A DNA stretch of 64,000 nt from Scilla litardierei (Eukaryota > Streptophyta > Magnoliopsida > Asparagales > Asparagaceae), in the NCBI GenBank assembly GCA_030789695.1, contig CM061132.1:156408817-156472816 (forward strand), read 5' to 3'. Under the pieces are notes generated by a model, which saw nothing but the letters and a program-made list of their open reading frames with translations, made no database searches and was not told where the DNA came from. The position numbers and the translations under genes were made by a program. Numbering within the stretch: the stretch's first letter is position 1; each line of letters starts with the position of its first letter. This document shows positions 1-10,200 of the stretch, in pieces.

Positions 1-320
1 AGAGACATCAAGATAAGTAACATTAACAATGGTTCAGTATGAAGGGTAACTAACATGGTAAACTTAATAGCTACTAACAAGTTTAACAGAAACAAGAGTG
101 CCATTTTCCAATGCCTGAGTTAGGCATGGTTGCTTCGGAAAAACGAGGGCCCAGACTATCTACCATATAGCAAGACGCTTTAACTTTGGCACAATCTTCA
201 CTTCCTACAAAAAGGATGTTCATAGGCAATCTGTACACCCTGTATGTTGCTCTTAACTAGTGAAAGCTAGGCTATTTGTAAGACTTCTTGACGCAGGACG
301 GAAGCATGCAAAGTGTGGCG
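1..320. other. Unassigned left edge (intron 5 of the DHHC gene)
   Basis: No exon, RNA gene or recognisable repeat was seen here. The reverse strand was read for the expected next DHHC exon, which should begin with the Asn-Asn-Cys-Ile-Gly-Glu type block, and nothing matching was found. By position it should lie inside the DHHC gene's fifth intron. Confidence 0.4.
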
Positions 321-775
321 AGGATTTGAGGAAGAAAAAAATTGGGGATTTGATAGCTTTTCGGGCCTCGCATCCCAAAAATCCATCGATCACCGCTCGC
401 ACACCTCGTACGCGGAGAATTTTCAAACCTCACGTCCAGACAACTAAACCCACTCTCGTACTTCAATTCAATGAAAAAAATTTAATTTTTAGCAAACACA
501 AAGTTTACACCAAAATTTCAATTTCTAATCAACTCTTTATGAAAAATAAAATAATTTTGCGACCATTATATAAGCTTATAACTTGATTTCTAAAAATTAC
601 ATCTAATAAGGGACACTAAAATTTTAAATTAACTAAAATACTCGAAAGAATTCAAATTCTATCTCAACTAAAATAGCTAAAAAACTCAAATGACACAAAC
701 TTCATCTCAAATAAAATTTTAAAAAATATTCTATCTCAAAATCTAAATAGATGGATCCTCATCACTTGACACATT
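321..775 (+). repeat. AT-rich dispersed repeat family R, copy 1
   Basis: First of three diverged direct copies in the first 4.2 kb. Shared landmarks in order are a CTCGCA..CC / GATCAC..CTCGCACA block, a region around AACACAAAGTTTACA, a TATATAAGCTTATAACTTGA-type stretch, and a terminal GATGGATCCTCATCACTTGACAC box. The short open frames inside it are not supported as coding. No transposon proteins or target duplications were found, so the class is unknown. Confidence 0.6.
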
Positions 776-789
776 ATGGAAGCAGGAAT

Positions 790-1250
790 GATGTGGATTT
801 AGGAAAGAACAAAATTAAATATTTGATAACTTTTTATGTCTCGCACCCCATAGATCTAATGATCACAGACTCGCACATCTCGCACGTGGAGATTTTTTGG
901 ACATTTCGGCTAAGCAACCAAGCCCACTCTTGCACTCTGATATAAAGGATTTAATTTTTAAAAAACACAAAGTTTACATCAAAATTTCTCAAATTATATT
1001 ATCTTTATTGAAACTATAAAATAAGTTTATGATATTTATATATGCTTGCAACTTGACTTTAAAAAATTGCATCCAATATGAGACTATAACTCTAAATAAC
1101 TAAAAACATAAATAATTAAAAGACTCAAAATGACACAAACTTTATCTTAAATAAAATAACTAAAAGACTTAAGTGACTCAAAATTCTGTCTTAAATAAAG
1201 TATCTCAAATCCAAACTGGATAGATCCTCATCATTCTATCTAACTTGACA
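790..1250 (+). repeat. AT-rich dispersed repeat family R, copy 2
   Basis: Second copy, almost head-to-tail with copy 1. It shares the block ATCACAGACTCGCACATCTC, the AACACAAAGTTTACATCAAA segment, the ACTTGACTTTAAAAAATTGC segment and the terminal GATAGATCCTCATCA box. It is diverged by many substitutions and small indels. Confidence 0.6.
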
Positions 1251-2246
1251 ACTTCACCACATGTTGAATGATAGTAGGAATACCACAATCAGGTAGTAAT
1301 CAACATGAGAAGTCTCATGTAGTAGTAGAAGAGGCGCCCGTAAACTTTAAAATATAGCATGATGTAGATTTATAAACGAATATTTTTGAAAAATATTTCC
1401 AACTCACAAAAGGTATGAAAGCATTGTTTGTTGGACGATATGAAGAATTTGCAATCATAAACTCAACATGTGCAAATACCTCAAGCTGAAAAGGTGGCTC
1501 CAACGATGACTTTTCCTAGGGATCGAAGCTCAACTGTGGACTTGGGCTCGGACTCAAACTTGATCATGAACTGATCATATGGCTTGGGCTCAATTGCAGA
1601 CTCAACATTTGGCTTGGGCTCTTGTTCAGGCTCAGAGGATTCCTTACGCCTGACTCATTGGAGTTCAACCCAATCTTTTTATTAGCTCAAATCTTGGGTT
1701 GGAAAGTTTTCAACATAACTTTTATCCCATTAAATATGAAAGCATGTGTGTTTGACCTTTTAGAACTCATCACATCTAGGTTGTATAACCAAGGCTTTCC
1801 TATCAAAATGTGTTCAGAATCCATGAATAATATATAAGGTCACACCAAATATGATCCCGATAGCTTACTGGATATGCACTAAACATTACAGGGTAATTGA
1901 ATGAGCGGTCTTATCAACCCAAGTGACATTATATAGCTGTGGATGTAGTTTAGCTGTTAGACCCATTCTATCTAAGACTGATTTGGCAACAATATTAACA
2001 TAAGTTTCTTTATTGATCACCAATTTATATGACTTATCACCTATAATGATATATGTATAAAAATGCTAGTCATGTGCTAATCTTTCTCACCATAATGTGT
2101 TATAGGCAAGCACATAACGACATCGATATGAGCACACATTCACATAAATCTTCATGTGCATTAGCAGTAGTTTTAGTAGTTTCGATGCATAGATTTTTTT
2201 TCGATCATTCCTCCAAATATATATTGATTTGAACTGCCTCTAGAAT
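1251..2246. other. Unassigned AT-rich sequence
   Basis: Around 1510-1640 a short motif with a GGCTTGGGCTC core recurs about three times. Otherwise no gene or element was recognised up to the solo LTR that follows. Confidence 0.35.
2242..2246 (+). repeat. Target-site duplication AGAAT (left)
   Basis: AGAAT at 2242-2246 is repeated at 3271-3275 on the other side of the solo LTR. A perfect 5-bp duplication fixes the LTR boundaries. Confidence 0.85.
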
Positions 2247-3270
2247 TGTTACGATCTCAAGATCGGCACATATGATCTAGGCCCACTTATTCAAGGCCCG
2301 AATCTTGGCCCGCCAAATCTCCATAGGGAAGCCTAGTTCGCCGAAGCTCGTCGAGGTTTAAGAAAGCACGCCTAGCGGAACGACAAGCTCGCCATCAGAA
2401 TCAGAAGAGTCCTTCAGCTGATCACACAAGTCCACGCTAGCTCACCCAAGAGTAGCTCGCACCCAGAGTGGCTCGCCCCACAGGAAGTTGGTCCGGACGC
2501 GGCTCACCTACCTGTTCGTCCAAGGAGAAAGACGACATGCCACTGCCAATTTCACTACAAACAAAGCCTGACAAAAGTGCACCCGGCCGCTTCGCCGCCT
2601 GACCTTCTGCCGAAAGCGCGCCCCGCCGTTTTGCCGCTAGACAGCCTAACAAAAGTGCCACCCGACATTTACGACTCTGACCGCATGCCAAAAACACGCA
2701 CGACGCATCCGGCCCTGACACCAACGGTCGGATCCCTGACGTCTTGACACCGCCAGTCCAGCAAAAGCAACCGACTCCAGTAGGCTATAAATACCACCTC
2801 TCCTCCAACGAGAAGGGGGTTGGGTTTTCGCGTATTAGTAAGAGACTCTTGACACATCTAATCTCCTTCGCATTCACATCTCCACAATAGTCCGCCACAC
2901 AAGTGCTGATTAGTCTTTTAGATCGCTCTTCATGTCCGACATCTTTTTCTCAGTCATCTACTGACTTAAGCATCGGAGGGGCTGCGGGCTGAAAGCCGGC
3001 CCGGCCTTTCTGACAGGTTGCTCCTCTTACAGGAAGTTCGCCATTGCTGCCACCGGACGAGCGACCTGTGCCACTCTTCACCATCGTTCAAGCTTCCTTC
3101 ATTAAATAGCGGGCGACCTACTCCTCTTGACAGGTGACTTCAAGATCCTCTTCCTCAAATCGCCCTCAGATTGCAGTTATCCTCGTCGTCGCCCCCAAAC
3201 ACTTGTAACCATCGTGCCCTTGGTTCTCCACTCAATACAAATTCATTGTAGCGGATTCTACCACGCAACA
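2247..3270 (+). mobile_element. Ty3/gypsy-type solo LTR, 1,024 bp
   Basis: It starts TGTTACGATC and ends ACGCAACA, and is flanked by the 5-bp duplication AGAAT on both sides. It contains a TATA-like CTATAAATACC near 2784 and the box CTTAAGCATCGGAGGGG near 2964. That box is also present in the incomplete LTR at the right window edge, so both come from one broad gypsy lineage. I infer a non-chromovirus (Tat-like) group from the box alone. No internal coding region remains, which fits LTR-LTR recombination. Confidence 0.85.
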
Positions 3271-3682
3271 AGAATAAATCAAAATAACGGACTTAGTGTG
3301 CTGAAATTCCTTCAAAATCTTAAAATTTGACAAACATAATTGTCGCAATGAGAAAAATCCAAAAAATCTGCTGAAATTGAGAATTAATACTGTAGCAACC
3401 AAATTTTGAAAAAAATTCAACCAAAGTTTTTATATCTATTCTGAGTTTTTTCTTATCTCAGTTCTTTGATATATATTTTTCTCTTTTTAAATTTTTTTCC
3501 TCGCATTTTTCGCCCGTCTCTTTTTTGAATTTTCTCTCTTTTTGATCATATCTTTTCATTAATTAAATCCTAACTAAAAGAAAAGGCTGGATGATGAACA
3601 CAAGAAAGAATTTTTTAAAAAAAGAATTCGGATTTGGCTCGGACACCAAGTTTGACACAAGACGGAAGTTGGAAAATTACAA
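3271..3682. other. Unassigned AT-rich sequence with a T-rich tract
   Basis: After the AGAAT duplication the sequence is AT-rich, with a pyrimidine tract near 3430-3550. No gene or element was recognised. Confidence 0.35.
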
Positions 3683-4117
3683 TGAGAATTTAGGGATAAA
3701 GAGAATTAGGAATTTGATATATATTTTGGCCTCACACACTGTAGATCTAATGATCACTGACTCGCATATCCTGTACGTGAAGATTTTCGAACCTCACGCA
3801 AGACAATGAAGTTCACTTTCGAACTCCAATACAAAAAATTTATTTTTTAGCAAACATAAAGTTTACACCAAAATTTTAATTTATATTCAACTCTTCATGA
3901 AAAATAAAATAAGTTTACGTCATTATATAGGTTTACAACTTGAATTTTACAAATTACATCCAATGTGGAACTAAAATTCTAAAACAACTAAAAGAATCAA
4001 AATAACTAAAGGCTTAAAACTATCACAAATAAAATAACTAAAAGATTCAAACTCTACTTCAAATAACATCGTTAAAACTCTATCTTAAATCCAAATTGGA
4101 TGGATCCTCCTCACTTT
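3683..4117 (+). repeat. AT-rich dispersed repeat family R, copy 3
   Basis: Third copy, about 2.4 kb from copy 2. It shares the GTAGATCTAATGATCACTGA block, AACATAAAGTTTACACCAAA, the TATATAGGTTTACAACTTGA segment, and the terminal GGATGGATCCTCCTCACTT box. A more distant partial relative may be present near 15040-15330, where TTATAGGCTTACAACTG is followed by a CCAATGTGG block. Confidence 0.6.
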
Positions 4118-4659
4118 TGCACGGATTGATAGGAATGATGAAATGCTAAAAGTGTTGAATTGAATTAGTAATAATAAATGGACAATCTAGGGCTGTGCAT
4201 GGGGCATGCATGCTCGGACTAGTGTTAGATTTGTTCAATGGAAAGCGCGATGCATTCACATGCTTGCCCATGTATGGAACTGCAAAAGCAATTGTCGTCG
4301 TCATTTAAGCCTTTTTCCATTGTGTCCACATGGAGCAAGGTTCCACAAAAAAAAATTTGCAAAGATTAATGCATGTTTATTGACCTAACCTAATGTCACT
4401 CTGTTAATTAGTGTCGATTTCTTGTCAAGGACACTGTGAACTTACGAAAATCCCAAAAGACCAGTGAAAAAAGGACCCATTGTCCTTTTGTCTGTCTTTG
4501 ATATTTGAATTTATAGATTTAATACCATTTTCACATTCATATCAATGGTCACGATCTAAAGAGATGGACCTCAACGGGCATTACCCTGCTTTTTATAAAT
4601 TTTGCATTCTGGCATGTGCTTTGTCCTAGGTATAAGGCTATTTTGGTAGAATGCCATTC
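4118..4659. other. Unassigned AT-rich sequence
   Basis: No coding region, tRNA or recognised repeat was found. It leads into the LINE-like remnant. Confidence 0.35.
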
Positions 4660-4975
4660 GGTGAGAATTTCACACTTTTACATGGCCTCCTGTCCAAATC
4701 AAGTTACTTGGGAAGAAAAAATTGATTAAATGGGAAGAAACAATCTCTTTCAATCAACCTTGTGTTTTTTAAAACAAGAGACAGAATACTCATGGCATAT
4801 ATTTGTTGAATGTCGTGCTCTTAATTTTCTTTAGGATTTTTGTTGGTGGCATATTTATGTTAATGTCAGTTCTATTTCTTCTTATTCTTGGTATACTTTT
4901 TGGAAGAAGAAAAGGGGAACAAAAGGGATTAGTATCATATCAGCTATGTTTAAGGTAAATTATATACACACCCTA
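4660..4975 (+). pseudogene. Probable LINE (L1-type) 3' remnant, zf-RVT-like
   Basis: Read on the plus strand with frame changes, this stretch gives a pattern like the zinc-binding tail of plant LINE reverse transcriptases: a Cys-Val-Phe step, then HIFVECRALNF, then a Trp-rich WYTFWKKKRGTKGISIISAMF block. It has stop codons and shifts, and no upstream endonuclease or RT core is visible. The assignment rests on pattern recall of the zf-RVT family and is tentative. Confidence 0.4.
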
Positions 4976-4985
4976 TGTACTATTT

Positions 4986-5640
4986 AGGGGTGGCAAAATG
5001 AACCCGACCCAAACCCGGCCTCTTGGGCCAGGTATGGGTAGGGGCAAAACTGTGTCAGGTAGGATCCGGATCGCCCCGACCAACCCAGATAAAATCCGGG
5101 TCAGGTACATGCTTGACACTCAACCCAAATTGACCCAAATACCACCAACTTAATATTAAATATATATATATTAAATATAATGCACACCTACATTATTATC
5201 TCCAGTGGGAAAGTTGGTTATCCGGTTTGATCAATTCTCTTCCTGTTGGAGGTCACATGTTCGAGCTATGTTAGTTGCAATAATTTTAAACATTTTTTCT
5301 CAATTTTTAAATAATAGGATTGATTGAAAATTTGAAATGATATAAATTAATTGAAAATAAAAGTTAACCACCTTTGTAGCTTGTTGGTAATGACAGTTGC
5401 AAGCATACTTGAGGTTGCACGTTCAAGGCCTACTCTATGTTATTTGTTTGAATTAATTTTTCATATTTTCCATCCGAACCCGACCCGAACCCGAACCGCA
5501 CGACCCGCAAGGCATACCGGGTCAGGTACGGGTGACCCGGTTTACACCCGGGTCGGGTACGGGTATTCGAACCTTGATCCAGATTTAATCTGGGTCGGGT
5601 TCGAGTTTACTCTTATCCGGGTTCCCTTATCCCATTTCTC
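4986..5640. repeat. CCCGACCC/GGGTCGGG inverted-repeat element
   Basis: It begins AGGGGTGGCAAAATG with CCCGACCC-type repeats and ends in CGGGTCGGGTACGGGT-type repeats, around an AT-rich centre. The AGGGGTGGCAAAA start resembles termini of plant hAT-like MITEs, as recalled. The centre holds two stretches with weak tRNA-type A- and B-box similarity (5190-5275, 5365-5450). No clear target duplication was found. Confidence 0.4.
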
Positions 5641-6070
5641 ATGTTCCCTTATCCCCTCCAACATCATGCTCCCTCTCTCCCCTCCTTTCCCTCCTTGTCT
5701 TCGTTGCTCATTGGACCCTGCCAATAGATTAGGCACCAACTCTCTCCTCCTTAACCATATCCTACACTAACGATAACATACATCACTCCGGTAGATAGAT
5801 AAGAGATAGAGGAACTGTGAATGATAGAATGGGAAAGTTAAATGAGAAGAGCGAGAAAAGGGGGAACATGAGGAAAGAGAGATAAATGAGCATAACAAAG
5901 CGAGGAGATAAAGAGAGCATAACAGAGAAAGAGCAGAGAGGGGGAGTGTGAGAGGGTGAAAGAGGAGAGGGAGCATGAGAGACTATATTTACGCAATGGG
6001 AGAAGAGAGCATAATAGAATAACAAGGAGTTGTGTGAGAGAGAGCGAGCAATGGTAGCAAAAGGAGAAAT
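5641..6070. repeat. Low-complexity purine/pyrimidine tract
   Basis: A pyrimidine-rich stretch is followed by a long GAGAGA-rich purine stretch. Apparent Leu/Ser/Pro-rich open frames on the minus strand are products of base composition and should not be called genes. Confidence 0.7.
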
Positions 6071-6840
6071 AGGATAAAAAGAAAAAACAATTTCTAATGA
6101 TTGTCAACCCTTGCCAATGGGTATTTGTGCTAATAACATAAATGGAAGGTCATTCGTTATACCGTGTCAATAGTAGGAGGGTGACTGTGCAATTTACTGA
6201 TATGTTTATGATGGACATGGCTTGGGTTGCATATGGGAAGGAAAAGTACAATATTTACTAAAAAGGCTTAATCTGACACCAATACTCTTGAATCCTGTTG
6301 AATTTTCAATTTTGGGCTGGTAGTTTAACTTTCCCAAAAATATTATGGTTGATGTTTATATTCTCATGTTTGGTCATTAGAAGCACTTTGGTGGATCTGC
6401 TCAAGGACATAGTGTCACAACCGTTAGTGGTGGGGCAAGTGGTCTTCCTCATGTTGATACTAGCAATGGTGGGCACTTTACTTCCTACTCTCTAGCTAGA
6501 GTTCCCGGGTTATAAACATTTTTTTGCTGTTGTAATTTCGTTATAGAAGTTGTAATGCAGGGGCTTTATGTGGTTAATATGATGTTGTGAGGTGTTGACT
6601 GGTACAGACTTGATGATAATTGGTGCATGGCTGGAGCTTTGCTCCATCCTACTCTCTTAGGGAGGGGGGAACAATGAGACCACTTGGCATCCTCCAGATT
6701 CTTCTAGACTGGGGACATGTTTGTAAGAAGATGAAGGGTGATACATTTGCCAGAGGAAAATATGTTCAACTCAGCGGCATACATAAGGTGAGCCAACAAA
6801 ACACATTTCCTTTATAAATCCAGACGCAACATTCCCCTTG
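6071..6840. other. Unassigned sequence with a weak coding-like trace
   Basis: Plus-strand frames near 6220-6500 give short protein-like segments broken by stops, for example LNLTPILLNPVEF. No family was recognised. On the minus strand nothing resembles the C-terminal exons of the DHHC gene. Confidence 0.3.
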
Positions 6841-6924
6841 ATTGGTTGTATAGTGCAGATGTAATATAAAAGATAACCAAAGATTGGTTGTATAGCGCAG
6901 ATGTAATATAATAGATAACCAAAA
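6841..6924 (+). repeat. 42-bp tandem duplication (2 copies)
   Basis: A unit beginning ATTGGTTGTATAG occurs at 6841 and again at 6883. The copies differ at only a few positions. It lies in intron 5 of the DHHC gene. Confidence 0.85.
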
Positions 6925-7130
6925 TTTAAGTGTGAAAAAGACCCATACTCACCAGAGTAGAAAAACCATGAAATATCGAGTATTCTTCTCCCCTATGCAA
7001 TTATTCTGCATTTAAATGTAACAAGTCAAATCATCTGGACCCCCCCCCCCAACCAATTTGATAAGTTTGGCACTAAGCACTGGCAAGAAAACAATAATTT
7101 ATAAAGTACAGTTATTTTGTAAACACACAC

Positions 7131-7203
7131 CATCCACCCACAATGGTGATCAAATCGGGCAACGCATCGATCACAGATGCCACAGTGCTTAGACCTAGCA
7201 GGC
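7131..7203 (-). CDS. DHHC gene exon 5 (catalytic motif)
   Basis: 73 nt encoding [20 protein letters not shown] and then Cys-Gly-Trp-Met, followed by a GTGTGTG donor. It contains the catalytic DHHC cysteine. An 86-bp intron separates it from exon 4. The family normally continues Asn-Asn-Cys straight after this point, so the next exon must lie left of position 1 or be lost. Confidence 0.93.
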
Positions 7204-10200
7204 CTGCCTTGCAATGAAACTTGCATCAGATCAAAAAGAATAAAAAGAAGATGCAAAACGACCCATATGACCGCTAAAATAACACGTACTTCGGAATTTT
7301 GCAAGTTGGACATTCCTTTTCCACATATAAGACCTTGTCGTAAGGATAGGCAGATAGGTAGTTTGAAACATTTTCAGAATTCACAGTTCCTGGATCAGAG
7401 AAACTAGTCAAGAGAAAGAGTTGAATCCCCACACCAACAGCTAGCATACTCAAGTACCTGCAACATGAAATTGAAAATACGGCTACACTGAATATAAGAA
7501 ATTCAGTAACTAGCATGGTTACAAGAAACTTGAACTTCTACTTTACCTATGAAATTCGTTGACATGGTAATTAGGAATATATTTGAAAGTAGTGGTTGCA
7601 ATGATACCATAAGTTACACCAAGTATGCTGAGATAAAATAGCTGCAATAAATACAACATATCAATGTCATGGATAATGCATTAGAACCAAGAAGAATAAA
7701 TGGGCAAAAAGCAAGTGTACAGCTGCACAACATGGAAAAGAAAGACAGATTTAGATGCAGAACCAACACCAAGTTTCAGCTGTCTAAGCTACATAAAACA
7801 AATGTACACAGACCTAACTGCAATAGTACTAAGAATGGATGGAATAGTTACAATATTCGGTTACTATATCGAATGCACTTGCCATATTTCCTGATAAGTA
7901 TATATCATCCAATTAGTCTCATACAAGTACGCCAATATCGAGTGGAACTCAGTTAATTCTAACAACATCCGGAATGCAGATGCTTTCACTTTTATGCTGG
8001 ACCAGTACCAAGTAGAAGATCCACACCATGAGATGTGTGATCTACTATCTAAAACCCATCTAGGAACAAAGTTTTAAAGTATGTTGACATTTATTTTTAA
8101 TACATCAATGAGGCCAAAATCTAAGAACCTTGCATTATTTTAAGGTGTCTTTTTTAATCTATATGTTATATGATCAAATTCCTTTAAAAACTTTATTTCT
8201 ATATAGTTTCTAGATTGTTTTTAGCTACAAAAAACATGTCAAAATCCTTAGAACATTTTGCTTTTATATAGTATTTAAATCATATAGCACACGTAATGGT
8301 GTGGATCTTCTATTTAGTAGGCATATTTACCAAACCAAAGTGCAAGCATCTACCATTGGGATGCTCCTAAAATAGCCTACCTTCGCACCAACAATATCCC
8401 GTCATTATTTTATGTATCAAATTTTTTACTTGAATGTTTAAGGATACTACAAGACCCTCTCTTCAGCTTCAAAATTAGAGAAAGAGTTAAGAGGGTGGAA
8501 AAAGAAAAAAGAAAGAAAAATCCAATGATATGATATACAGGAAATATTGATTGACATATTGTAGAACGTTAAAAGAGCATTTAATACAGATAAATTTAGC
8601 GTACCTGTAAGATAGGATTTGGCCTATCGCAACAATAATGTTCAACTGAGAGGATAGCATTTCTTCCTCTAGAACCACATATGACTGCCACGAATCGTCT
8701 GTTACAATGAAAAATGGCAATCAGAACACTGGTATAAAAACTCACACATGAAAGAAGAAGAGAGGAAGTAGGTGAAGCTGACAACAAAACAGCAAAGTAA
8801 CCAGCTTATTCAAGTAAATTAAGTTCATCAAATAACATTGACAATTGCATCACCTACTGAGCTCTCTAAACTTACAGCTAACTGACCTCTCATCCAGGTT
8901 CCACGTCCCTTTCCCTCCTTGCTCTAAGTACTAAATTACTATAGTCATGAGTCAACTTATACTCTATACAAGATATAGGGTGCAAAGCCCAATATTAAAG
9001 ATGGATTGGTTGATAAGCTTGCAACCAACAAATGGAACCCAGAAAGGGCAAGCATTATATTAGAGTCGGGTCCCTACTGTTCAAACGTATGTAGGGTCGT
9101 TAAAGTGAGCCGAGGAGCCTAGCTTTAAGTTGCCCCTGTTTGTTTGACTTAAAAGATCTTAAAAATTGTGTTCAATCTATTTTCCTATTTTCCTGAAGTC
9201 GGTGAATGTCTGAGCTTCTGCAACCCAATTAAATTCAAGAGTCTGAAGAGCATCGGATCCTTTTGACACTCAAGAATTTTGTTGGTTTTCTTATATTTTA
9301 GAAAAATACTTTATAACAAACATGTTGAGACATCAAGACAACATGGTTTTACAGCAGCTCAAACAAGAGTAGAGTTCGCCTAGGCTACACCCATGTTTGC
9401 GGATTTATTTTTATCAACATTGATTTATCAAGCATGGGTAGCCTAGCTATCAAATGAACAAGAGCATGCTTTTATTGATTCAAGTTTCAAGCTTTTGTTG
9501 TTATTTACAGTCCAATCATATGGGATAAAAATCAGAACTAGACCTTTGCCATACTAAACCAATATGAATTCAAGACGTATATGAGAGTTGGGTCCCTACT
9601 GTTCACGTATGTAGGGTTGTTAATGAGAGCCGAGGAGCCTAGCTTTAAGTTGCTCGTGTTTGTTTGACTTAAAAGATTTTAAAAAATTTGTTCAATCTAT
9701 TTTCCTTAAGTCGGTGAATGTCTGAGCTTCTGCAGCCCAATTAAATTAAGAGCAGATGATCATTTTGACACTCAAGAATTTTGTTGGTTTTATTATATTT
9801 TAAAAAAATATTTAAAAAACATGTTGAGACATCAAGACAACATGGTTTTACGGCAGCTCAAACAAGAGTTGAGTTCGCATAAGCTACACCTATGTTTGCG
9901 GATTTTTTTTAATCAACATTGATTTATCAAGCATGGGTAGCCTATCAAATGAACAGGAGCATGCTTTTATTGATTCAAGTTTCAAGCTTTTGTTGTTTTT
10001 TACTGCCCAATCATATGGGATAAAAATCAGAACTAGGCCTTTGCCATACTAAACCAATATGAATTCAAGACAAGATACTCCCAAGAATCTTCACCTTAAA
10101 TCATGCCAATTCAAAATCCATCCTACCAACAAATGGCCAAGTGATATAGATTCCAATAGAAACAAAAAAGTTTACAAGAGGACAAACCTATACCATGCGT

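Noticed and set aside
5542..6107. Several Leu/Ser/Pro-rich minus-strand frames
   Set aside because: Explained by the purine/pyrimidine tract. No signal or domain pattern beyond composition.
6298..6817. Possible C-terminal membrane exons of the DHHC gene
   Set aside because: The hydrophobic frames are on the plus strand, opposite to the gene, and lack the expected Asn-Asn-Cys and TTxE features.
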